Below, one piece after another: positions 38,601-51,400 of a stretch of 64,000 bases of DNA. This DNA is from Anodontia alba (Eukaryota > Mollusca > Bivalvia > Lucinida > Lucinidae). A model generated the notes under the pieces. It was not told the origin of the DNA. It saw only the letters and a list, made by a program, of their open reading frames with translations, and ran no database searches. The stretch covers positions 31,130,104-31,194,103 of the forward strand of contig OZ024823.1 in NCBI GenBank assembly GCA_964016985.1, read 5' to 3'. How positions within the stretch are numbered: position 1 is the first letter of the stretch; the number at the start of each line of letters is the position of its first letter. The position numbers and the translations under genes are program-made.

Positions 38601-41600
38601 TCGTGATGTATCTTTTGTACCTTTTTCCGGGTACCCCCGTATTTATTTAAAAGTTTATGATTTCATGATGATACAAACAAATATAACTCGTGCATACTCG
38701 ATGTCTATTTTACTGCTTCGTGCCTGGCCTACCCTCCTTTTCGATTTAATAAAATTTCCATGACAGTAAACAATGTTAATCAAGTAAAAATTATGTAATA
38801 TTCACAGAGTTAATGCGAAAGTTATATCCCAGCTAGCATTCTACGTAAATCTACATCGGGCCGTCAAGGCCCGTCAGCTACCCTGACGGGCCGATGACGG
38901 CCCGATATAGATTTACATAGAATGCTGACTGGGATGGTGAATGTAAATGTTAGTTATCCTAAACCTACCATATGGAGCAGTGAGGTAGTTGCTCCTTCTA
39001 CCATGTTCAATGTAGTTACCCACAGTATGGACTGGAACACAAAAAAACCCTGTTCACCACAGATAGATACTGGCAATCTGTGCCCAAGGAACATACATAC
39101 AACTATAAATCTGAATTTAAACTTCGGATTCACTAATATACCCCATATCTGGGTAATACCAGCAAGCGAGCCATTGGTCTCAGGCTGGGCTTACATGATA
39201 AACTGAGTGGGTGGGAGATTAATATAGGATGTATAACAAGTCGTGTGGCGGCGGTAGAACATCTCCCCGTACTTCACCATAGTGCAGATTATATTTCATT
39301 TCCTTTGGGATCATTTGACCTATTGTGGTATCTTTGAAAATGGAGTTCTGCTCATGTATACGCTAGAGAGCGTAACCAGTGATACAAACTTCATTACTGC
39401 TTATGAAGAGTCTCAATAAAACCGAGACTATCATCTGTAGTGTGTTCTTTGTTTCCAATGACAATCTTTTTGAAGTTTATTTTACTACACGCAGCTGGTG
39501 TTAGTGCCATGTGGCGGCGGTAGAATGTCTCCCCGTATTTCACCATGGTGCAGATTATATTTCATTTCCTTTGGGATCATTGGGCTCATTGTGATATATT
39601 TGAAAATGGAGTTCAGCTCATGTATACGCTAGAGGACGTAAGAAGCGTTGCAAACTTTATTACTGAAGAGTCTCATTAAAACCGAGACTCCCAGTTTCAA
39701 ATCTTTAATGTGTTCTTTGTTTTCAAAGACAATCCCTTTGACGTTTATTATAGTTTGTCACTTTTGATCTAATTTTCACTTGTTTTACGGTACCTTTGGA
39801 GAGCTTTGAATCGTGATTCCGTTATTCATTTCATTAATATCTAAATTCCCTAAGGACCAATAGACCTTTTTCAGAGAAGGCAACTCTGTGACTATTATTT
39901 TTGCCCCTTCTGAAAGTAGTTTAAAGTTAAAAGGAAATTTAGGCTCATTTTTTGTCCTTTTAGAGCAGACCACTTTGTATATGGGACTGCATGTGCAGGA
40001 AAGCAAAGAAAAAAAAAAAAAGTCATACATACTGGTTTGTGAACTATTGTCATTTTGCTGTCGGAATTTGGCTACCGTTTGCGTGTAAACAAATAACCTA
40101 CTAGTCTGCATTGAAACACAATGTTATAACAACCCAGTAAGCATTCTACATAAATCTATAGCGGGCCGTCATCGGCCCGTCAGGGTAGCTGACGGGCTGA
40201 TAACGGCCCGCTGTAGATTTATAAAGAAAGCTAGCTTGGAAATTAGTCTGCATTCAATGTCAACAAGTGTAATATCGCAGTTTAAGTAAACACAATTATC
40301 CCGTTTCTTTTTTTCTTACAGTGCAATGCGAGAACATTTGCCAACGGCCACCAACTGATCTTGAACAGATAGATATTTGTAGGTATGTTAGTTTTTTATC
40401 GATTAAGATACTTGTTGTGCATCTGGTAAGGTAATGGTTTAAAGCTACTGTTTTTAATAGGAAATGATATACTTTCGGGCGGACAGTTTAGTCAATTGCT
40501 TTTGCCTTACTCCTACAAAAGGGTATACTTTTTTGTACGTAAAATGAAAACAAAAATGGCTTCAACTTGAGGGCACATTCTTTCCCTTCAGCGAAGACCC
40601 CTTTTCAGAAGGGATTTGCTGTGCAGAAAAGCGTAAATGAAGCCTAAAAACAACCTAAATGAAAATCATAATATACATAAAAACAAAACTGGTAATATGT
40701 AACCTTCGTTCTACTTTTGTTTTAAGTAAACTACTGTACAATCAACTGTCTGACGAGTATCATCTTCTTGCAGCATACACTGGACATATTATTGGTTATA
40801 AATGTATGTTGGACTTAATGCGAGTGACAGCAATTGAATTTATAACACATATCTAGTTGCAGTGGTTACCGCTCATCCTGAAACTATTTGAGCGGCGTAC
40901 GTTGTGGGGTAAACAACTATGTGTAATAAATAGATGTTAAAAGGACTGAACTCATACAAACACACGCGCGTGCGTGTTAGATTAAGTAAGATGTCGGATG
41001 TTTCTGAGCCAGACAAACAAATTTCGTCCACTTAGGCTTCATATATGTGTCCCTGATATGATTATTCTAGTTCCTCTCGTGATCCATATTGTGACTTTAT
41101 TCTGATTTGGCTCTAGATTGATATTGAGCTCTCTCGTTTTGTTTTTCATGATAGTTAATAGCGATTTTATACAGTCGTTTCTCGTTATCTCGACCTCGCT
41201 TATCTTGAATAACCGCTTATCTCGAAGTGAAAATCTGGTCCCTGTTTAAACATGAAAATCTAACAACAAAATATTGTGGAAAAGAGGAGAAGGAGCAATT
41301 TGTCCTCTTTTCCACAATATTTTCAAATATTTCCAACTTCAGGAGTAAAATTACATATACATTTGTACAATGTGTTTGTTCGATTTATTTTTCCTTAATT
41401 CTGCAAACCTGATATGTCGAAGTACGGATATTGCAAAGTATTTCAGAGAGTCCCTTAGAATTAGAGATAACGAGAGTCGACTGTATATTTTACTGTGAAT
41501 TTCTTCTTTGTTTATTACACGTGTTATTGCACTTTGCCGTTTCTTTCAGTCATTATTTTGTATTTAAACCTAAATATTGATAGTGAACCGTCATGATCCA

Positions 41601-43149
41601 AGAAAACCTATCAGCCACAGACATCAGGGAGGTACCTGATAAAACCAAGAAATCAAAGTAGTCCTTACCAAGCCACATCAACTGATCCGAGCCGTAACGC
41701 ACGATACAGTAAAGTAAAATTTCAGTGACAAAAACATCGATGGTACATTTACCATGGCTGATTCAAACTTGTTTTAGTCCCTAGTTGTTCAAATTGGTTC
41801 AATAGCTCAAAAATGTTTATGAATATTTTATAGGATTTTTATAATTCTTTTTTAAGTGTGTTATGTGCACTGTTTAGAATCGCGCGACTAATATTATAAT
41901 TATATTGAAGATGGAAAAGATATCCCTGAACATTTGCGTTTGCCTCCAGACCTGGCGCTATGATTAATCATCATTGGCTCGAACTGTCCATGTCAAAAAC
42001 AAATTCCATGGCCCTAAATATATTTGTGCCACTGAAGATTAATTGTATTTGTAGACATCAATATTGAGATGCTCACCGCCGCATCAGTAAACGTTTTTCT
42101 TTGAGATGTAGCAAGTAACATTCTTATGAGTAGTACAAAACCAGAAGGGGTAAACAGTTTTCGTGACCCAGACTTTTTTTTTCTTGAAGACTTAACCATT
42201 CTCCTAAATAGGTATACTGCGCATGTGCATCCGAATGTATGACGGCTGTGCTGATCTTGCAGAATTTTTAGCTGGTATGGTGCCGTGTGGCGGTCGTAAA
42301 AAGTCTCCCTGTACATCGTCATAGTGCAGGATATATTTTATATCTTTTTAGATCATTGAACCCATCCTGGTTATTTTGAAAATCGAACCCCTCGTAAGCC
42401 GGCGCTAGGGGGAATATGCTGCCTCGCAAACTACAGTGTTGCATATGAAGAGACTCAATCAAACCGAGTCTCCGATATCCGTGATTTTGTATGTTCTTTG
42501 TTTCCAAAGGCAATCCTTTTTGGTTTTTATTCATATGCCCAAAGTCACACGTTGTCCAGACAAAGTCACTTCCCTAACTACATGACGATTTTTAATTATT
42601 CGTCTATAATTCTACCATAACCAAATACACTGAAATATAGACAGTTGCTGGCTTATCGAGATTCTCATAAAGAAGCTGTAAGAATAAGAATATTCTGCTT
42701 TATAAATCGTTTGAGCCGCCTCATGGGAAAAGAGCTGTTTTAGCATATGCAAACAGCAAAGATTCAGGCCCTGAGGTTATAAATGTTTTTTTCATGCTCA
42801 ACTCAACTGATCATAACAGTTTTCATGCTAATAAATCTCAAATTACTAACATTGCTAAGTTCTGTTTTGCTAAACATAGCTGAACATGAAAATTTCTCTG
42901 CTCAGAAATATGAAAATGCCAACTATTGTTGGCATTTTTATATTTATTGACAGAGAAAATTTCATGCTCAGCTGAGTTGAGCATGAAAAAAAGTTTTATA
43001 ACCTCGGGGCCTGGAGAGCCCACGCATTGCACAGTCTCGCAAGAACCTATGCTGTTAGCTCATGTACATGTAAGCCGTAGGTCAGTGGAAAACTTCAGCC
43101 AAAGACCTAGGCAGGCTTTCTACTGCTAATGAGCTGGACATGCGTACTG

Positions 43150-43189
<40 letters not shown>

Positions 43190-46100
43190 ATCGACGGAAA
43201 ATCTAATGAGTCCTTTTCTCGCGACGTATCTCATTTATTTTACGTTTTAGTCATGACATCCGCCAGTATGTAAAGTGTTTGAGAAACAAGTATCGTCACT
43301 GTGGTTCAGAACCTACCCAGGAATCTGCAGGGATAAGTGCTGACCTTTACAACCAGTTGAATTATTTACTCTCGTCAGGAGATGATCTGTTGAATGGTTA
43401 TGATAACTACATACGCAGATGTCTTGGTATGTAGCATTAGTTTGTTTTCTTGGGCTTACTTTGCTTCATGACATCACAAAAACATGCCTATATAAGTTTG
43501 ACCCCCTTAAACCCCACTTTTGTATAGTAAAACTGGGGTTTACAGGGGTATACATTATTTTTCTTATTTCTGCTCAAAAACATAGATTGTGGGTACTCGT
43601 TAGAATCGCCTCGTTGAGGCGGTTCTAACGAGTACCCACAATCTATGTTTTGAGCAGAAATATGAAAAATATCAGAATTTTTTATCTGAAAATTTTCATT
43701 TTTCGATGGTAAAATTATCAATATATTTGAATAGGCGTGTTTTCGTTATGAAATCATATCTACAATGGGAGTTTCATCGATTCAAAATTATTAACATGAC
43801 GTAAAATACTTAAGTTGAAGGATGGATGACATTATTTGGTTCGTTATTAACCCTGGTACTGCTGAACCCTGGTCCTGCCTTTGCAAACAGTGTAGATCCA
43901 GATAAGTTGGTTTCTTAGAAGCCAGCTGATCTTGTTCTGCACTGTGTTATTAAGTATGTAATTTGCATCAACAACCTGGATCAAGCAATCTGACTGGCTA
44001 AAAACTGAGAGTGGGCTCATCATAATTTATTCAGGATGATAAGGGATAGCGTTTCAAATGACTTTGTTGAATGATGCCACTGAATAAAAGCATGATCTGT
44101 TACAAGATGCCATAATGACTTAAGAGTCAGCATACAGAATCAGTACAAATTGTAAATCAAGCAGTGAAACCTTTTGCATATGATATAAGTGTATACTTGA
44201 TCTAAAAGTAAATGTTGTCTTTGTTTTAATATAGGGCCATAGCTCGGAATATGCAGATATATGTATTTTACTATACAAATGATAGGGCATGACTTACAGA
44301 ATATCTTTATATTCTTTATAGACGAAAAATACCCCTAAACAACGACAAAACAATCGTCACGCACGAAACCACCGACGCAAGAACAATTAGAATAGCAATA
44401 GAGGAAACGCCCCATACCGGTCAGTAAAATCACCGGGGACGTATTGCAGTATCTCTCGCGTGAATCCCAATCCAACCCTAACACGGCTCCAGTTTACAGA
44501 TACACGTTCGGCCCGCACTACATTCATATAAGTCCAACTTGCGTATGGACTGTTTGACTGAAGTATTGATTGAAGTATGGGCTGATTCTTTTAAATATAT
44601 TCTGAACTTATTACTTTTACTTGAAAAAGAAAATTCAGGTCAGCATCACGAAAACTTGCCTATATAATTTTGACCCCCTTATTCCCCACCTTTATATAGT
44701 AAAACTAAGGTTTACAGGGGTATGCATTATGTTTCTTATTTCTGCTAAAAAACAACAACAAAAAACACACAAAAAACCCCCAAAAAAACATAGATTGTGG
44801 GTGCGCGCTAGAACCGCCTCGCAGAACTATGAAGAATATCAGAATATGTTTTGAATATTTTCATTTTTTGGTGGTAAAATGTTCAATATATTTGTATAGG
44901 CATGTTTTCGTAATACGCATTTGCATTCTCCACTGGGCGCAGTTTGGATAGCCAAGGAGCAAAGCTTCTTCGTGCGGACAACGACGACTGATCAGATTGC
45001 GCAGATGTATTTAAGTCTTGGTTGGGCGCATATGTCAGAAGGTACGTTTTTCTCAAATTGCGCGCAGGCTTAATTGAGTTTTCGTTGGGCGTACAAGTCA
45101 GAATGTACGGTTTCTCATGTTGCGCATCATATTTATTTCAGGAGGAGATCACACCACAACGCTCACAACCGAAGCACCGCCTCCACCCACGACGTCATCA
45201 GGTATATGCAGTTGAACGTAAATAACTCGAACACCAATGGCTCATTTACCATGGCTGATTCAAACTCGTTTTTGAATCCCTGCGGAATTCTTCCGATAGC
45301 TCAAGAAAACAAATATTTAATGATATTTTAAGTTTCTTATTTTATCATGAAATTATATGTTTGTTGTACTCCTTAGAATTGCTTCTTCGACACGCCACTA
45401 AAAAGTCACTTAACATATCATTACTGAACAGAAGTCATAAAAGACTTTCCTAAACAATTCCCATTTGCTCTGATTAACCGGCTGTGGTTCGAACTGTCCA
45501 TGTCTCGAACAATATTTTATGGTCACGGAGATGTTCGAGCCATTGAAGTTCTACTGTGATTCATATACAGGAGGAGTTCAGTGTAGTGTGTCTTCCACCT
45601 AACGTAAATATTGAACTACGTTGACGTTGGCGCCATACACCATGAGGCATATGAGCCACGACCTGGGAAAAGGTGCCTTCGGAGTAAATGCAAACAGTAA
45701 AGATCCAGATCAGCCAACGGAGATATATAGTCTGATCAGGAACTTTGCTATACTTCGTTAGCGGACAGTGAAGGTCCTGATCAGACTGCGCGAATGATCT
45801 GGGCCTTCGCTGTCCACATGCCCGAAGACACGTTTCGCATGATGCACCCCATATGTTGTCGTATTATTATTGAGTGTCATTTTGTCTATCTACAAATTCA
45901 ATGACGTTCATGTTGCGCTCAAGATAGTAGATAATATTCCGAAGAAAGGGTTCGTTGGAAATAAAGAACAAATAAAAAACACAAGACAATAGCGAGCTCG
46001 GTTTGATTGAAATTGGAAGACAAATCTAAACATCCATTTTTTATGTGTTAGTGTCATTCATTCCAATTTAGTTTCAAGTACGTAATCTTGTTAGCAGAAA

Positions 46101-48435
46101 TCCGAAATACCTAGGGCAAAAGCGGTTAATTGCGATATTGTGTATCTCAATCACTCTGATGAGTCCAAGTATCTATTCTTATTAATTATATTTTCCATTT
46201 GATGTTATACGGATTTAAATTCAAAGTAGTTGTGCCCGTGATGGTTTCCGGTCAATCCTTTGAGTATGTTGAGAAGTTCTGTTTAGACTGGCGGCATTTA
46301 CAAGGACTGCGAAACCGCAGAATCTGTATCGCAATTTCAGTTTCTTATAATAAATGTTTTACTGCAATGAGACGTTCATTTGAACGTGTCCCTTTTTCGA
46401 AAGAGAAAATATTTATAGCTACTATGTGCAGGTTATATTTAATTTCCTTTACATCAGGAGAACATGCCTATATAATTTTGACCCCCTTAAACCCATCTTT
46501 TATATAGTAAAACTGGGGTTTACAGGGGTATACATAATTTTTCTTATTTCTGCTCGAAAACATAGATTGTTGGTACTCGTTAGAACCGCCTCGCCGAGGT
46601 GGTTCTAACGAGTACCCACAATCTATGTTTTGAGCAGATATATGAAAAATATCAAAGTTTTTCATCTGAAAATTTTCAGTTTTTTGGAGGTGAAATTTAC
46701 AATACATTTGAATAGGCGTGTTTTCGTAATGAGGATCATTGAGCCCATCCTGGTTATTTTGAAAACCGAATACCGCTTAAGCCGGCGCTAGGGGGTGTAT
46801 GCAGCCTCGCAAACTACAGTGTTGCATATGAAGAGACTCAATCAAACCGAGTCCCTGATTTTCGTGATTTTGTTTGTTCTTTGTTTCCAAAGGCAATCCA
46901 TATTGACTTTAATTCTAACACAAAATATAGGTGAAGGTAAGTCACTTGTGAAAAAGGTATCTAGTCTAAACGAAAAGAAAAGAATTTGCTTCTAGTTTAT
47001 ATTTAGTTTCCTTTCGGATCATTGAGACTATCCTTGTTACTTTGAAAATTCAATACCGCTTAAGCCGGCGCTACGGGGCCTATGCAGCCTCGCAACTTAC
47101 AGTGTAGCTTATGAAGAGACTCAGTCAAACCGAGTCTCCGATTTTTGTGATTTTGTGTGTTCTTTGTTTCCAAAGGCAATCCTTTTTTACTTTTATTCTA
47201 AGAAAGGACAGACGTTGGCTTAATATTTTTGACGGAGTTACCTTCTCTAAAGACATAACTATTCCGCGGAAGGCAGGCAGTGAAGACTGATCGGACTGTT
47301 CAGATGCGCAAGTTTAGCGGAGTCTTCGCCGGTGCATATATACGGAGGTATATTTTCTCACGTTGCGATTCAAATAACCTTATTGCACTGTTGGCTGAGC
47401 GTCTGCTTTGCATGCGAAAGACATGCTTTGAATTTGATAACAGTGCCTTTTGATGTTTCTTCCACCGGAAATTTGAGTTATTTGCTTACGTTTTAACTGC
47501 ACTTGAAGATGATATCGAAATCTATTCATATATCTTTTTTAATAAGTACATGTGTGACTCAAAGGCTTCACGATTCCCATATTCGTTTGTCTGTAAATAA
47601 TGAATGTTCCGAATGTCTCAAATGGCATATTTTGCAACAGCTATACAATTACCACAATGACTAAAATAATCGCCTAATTGCTCTATTAGCTGAGAGTCAT
47701 TTTTGCGTGCAAAGGTATAAGAAGATACGCTGGAAACGTCCAGTTACGCAGCACAGCCGTCCTGGGACACCGAAGAAGAAAGAATGATGAACAAATAATT
47801 AATTAAAACGTCACTTATGAAACCACCGACGCATGAACAAAGACGAACTTCGATGGAGGTATCGAACGCGTTTGTGGCAACAACAGTTTTATTCGCGAGA
47901 AACTACACCCTTAATTCTGCACAAATCATGCTTTAAACATGCTCCAGTGTTTTATGATGGTCCTTCTCATGCACATTTACGCTGGAAACTAAACAGCGTT
48001 TGGCATTCCTCTTATTTGCATACAATGAAATCAGAATATATTTATAAAGCGGTTTTGTTTCAATAAGTGTATGTGTCACAAAAAGGCTGCACGATTACCA
48101 ATAGGAATTCTCATATGTCTACACATAGTGAATATAGAATTCAATATGTATACATGTATTTCTGAATGTTTGAAATGGCATCAGCTACACTATTACGTAA
48201 ACATACCTATGTGGTAAATATCCTTCCAATCCATAACCGTTCCAATGTATACAAGTGGTAAAACCGAGGAAATGTGGTAATAACCACATGTCCTCAGTTT
48301 CCCACCTTATTAGCAGTTCAAAGTAAATTTGCAGAAAGAAAACCAGGCACAATTGAAATTAGATGTAGAAACAACGAAATAGCGTAACATCGTAAAACAG
48401 TATATACCCAACATTTTTATCTTTTCATCAAATAA

Positions 48436-48469
<34 letters not shown>

Positions 48470-51400
48470 GAAGTGCTTATTTCATGTACATTGTACGTAA
48501 TATAATTGCTGTTGTTTTTTTTTTTTATCTATCCTCTATGTTTTTATTGCATACTGTCTTTCTTATCTAAGAGACAAGATATTGTTTCGCGACGATTCAT
48601 TTTCAAATCAAATTATTTGCTCCACTATAGCGCAGTGTTGAATCCATAACAAAAGTAAATTCATTAGCCATGCATTACCTCAATAATTCAGGTTGTGTTT
48701 GGGACAGTGACTGCGGCTATGCGGGCTTCTGCGACAACGGAGTTTGTGGTTGTTTAACAACAGCTTGTTCAGAACTAGCATATGCGGCCTTACCCGGGTG
48801 TGACAGCTATTGCCAGTGTGATGTTGCTTCAGGCAGATGGATGTTACAAACGTGCTTTATGCTACTTTTGTTCGATGAGACTATAAATCAATGCAACCAC
48901 GACTATAGTGTGGATATAAATATATGTGCATCAGGTAATATCTGCAACCAGCAGTTCCAGTCTGCAGTGACTCGATCACCGATAGTTTTTACCGTGGCTG
49001 ATTTGAACTCATTTTAGTCTCCTTTGACACTATTTAAATGAGGTATTAGATGTTTTTTTTCAATACTTACTAGACAAAATATTTAAAAACTTAGTGGCAG
49101 GATGCGTAATGAAGGCTAAGATTCAAGGCAAACCTCACTTGTTGCAAAATGTAAAAAAAATTAATATCTACTCCGCAGACTCTAAGCTTTGATGCAGACA
49201 TTTCTGAGCAAATAGTGCAGGTCCCCAGGTCTGACGCCACAGAACGCACCGTCTGATCAGGTTCTGTACATATACTGTTTCTCACTCATTTAGTTTCCGG
49301 GGACATCAAATGGACTTTTAAAAAATTATAGAACAAGAATAATAAAGAGAAATGATATCCCTATGTCATTGCGAAACAACGCCTATTCAAGTATATTGAA
49401 ATTTTTACCTCCAAAAACTGAAAATATAGTAAAACTGGGGTTTACAGGGGTATACATTATTTTTCTTATTTCTGCTCAAAACATAGATTGTGGGTACTCG
49501 TTAGAACCGCCTCGCCGAGGCGGTTCTAACGAGTACCCACAATCTATGTTTTGAGCAGAAATATGAAAAATATCAGAGTTTTTTATCTGAATATTTTCAG
49601 TTTTTGGAGATGAAATTTTCTATATATTTGAATAGGCGTGTTTTCGTAATGGGTAAGAATCTGGTTTGATCAATTAAAAATTCGAATGAAGTTTTGAATA
49701 AACTAACATCCAGAAAGTTTTGTGCATCAAGCCTGTCTACATATGATTTTCCACGTTTTACACAACACTACATCATAATCTTATAAAAGAAAAACTTAAT
49801 GTTTTAATTGTGAATGGACATTTGATAGGTAAAGTTCCCTCTATCTTGGAATTAACAGAAGAAATGCTTTTTTTTTTAACTTCCGAAAAGCATAGAAAAT
49901 ATACTTTATGGTCATGTCAGAAAGTGTATGAAGCTCTCACCTTTCTACTTGACAATATATATATATATATATAAGATATGGTACTAAGCTATTTAGAAAA
50001 AAGTTGTAAGTATTTCAATGGGTACGAATTGCTCACCGCTTGTGACTGATTTGTTCTTGGTCTGTTATTAAAGAGTGTCTCTTTCTTAAGAAAAGCAATT
50101 TGAAGTTACTGAAGCTTTCAGCTCGACCTCTAGATACTTGGACGATTTATTAGCTCACCTGAGCACGAAGTGCTTATGGTGAGCTATTGTGGTTAGTCAA
50201 TGTCCGTCGTCCGTCGTGCGTCGTGCGTCGTCCGTCCTTCGTCGTGCTTCGTGCGACGTCAACAATTGCTTTAAAAGCCTACGCCTCCTACACCCCTGGG
50301 CCAATTGACTTGAAACTTGGTAGGAAGCATCGGGCTGACGTAGATCAAAAATATCTAAAATCGTTCTGATCGGAAATCCTAGATGGCCGCCATGGCCGCC
50401 ATCTTTAAAATATACATCCAAGGTGGCCGCCATGGCTGCCATTTTGAAAATATATTTTTTTCTCTTCTTCTCCAGGATCGAAAGGCCAATTGACTAGAAC
50501 CTTGATATGAAGCATCGAGGTGACTTGTAAATCAAAAATACTTAAAATCCTTCCAATCGGAAATCCAAGATGCCTGCCATGGCGACTATCTTAAAAATCT
50601 ATTTTTTCGCTTCTTCTCCTAAGGCGCAGAGCCAATTGACTCGAAACTTGGTAGTAGGCATCGGGGTGACTTGTAGATCAAAAATAGCTAAAATTGTTCC
50701 GATCGGAAATCAAAGATGGCCGCCATTCTTGAAATATAAAGGAAGGCAATGATCAGGAATCGATACAATTATCCCCCACCTCCCATCAGAGACACCAAAG
50801 GGAAAGAAACACAAACACGAAATAACTGGACCCTAATGGAAACATCACTAGCAGAAAGCCAAACGGACAGTCACTTTCCCAAAACGTGGCCAAATGGCTA
50901 TCCAAAACAAAAAGATGTAAGCGACACACACATTCAAAGACGAACTATAACAAAAATAAACCATGACAGAAGAACCGCCTTGGAACGGTCAGTGAAAAGT
51001 ATTTCACTGGGGGGCTTAAATCGATTTTACGTGGCCACAATCCTCGCCCTTACTTCTGCCGCGGTTTAGACATTTAATTTGTTCAGTCCGCATGAAGGCT
51101 TCCTAACTCATCAGTGCGACATCTCCGAGAACACACAAAAAAAAACAACAACAAATTACAGAGATAAAACAAAGATGAGGACTCAACAGCACGAAACAAC
51201 TGAAATGCTAGAGCAAAAGAAAACCAACAGTAAGACTCCGGTGGGCCCGACCAAAGATAAAGCATCAAGTACCAACCAACATTACCCAAAATTAAATTTC
51301 AAGTAAGCCTTTACGCTGGAACCATCATAGAATCTGAGGCCTAACCCGCCCGCGTGCAATTAAAGAGGGAAGCAAAGCTATTAACCGTGATTGGGTTAAC

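Noticed and set aside
38922..39206. 94-codon open frame next to a PAL-A element
   Set aside because: It begins inside the repeat and shows no domain; nearby splice signals do not fit the gene 2 phase chain.
46199..46507. 102-codon open frame in intron 12
   Set aside because: It runs into an HP-B element, has no domain, and no phase-compatible splice sites link it to neighbouring exons.
22324..49554. Repeated open frames with FDPLKPHFYIVKLGFTGVY and LEPPRRGGSNEY look like a protein family
   Set aside because: They fall exactly on HP-B elements and follow the hairpin and arms; the frame crosses the palindrome. They are repeat translations, not genes.
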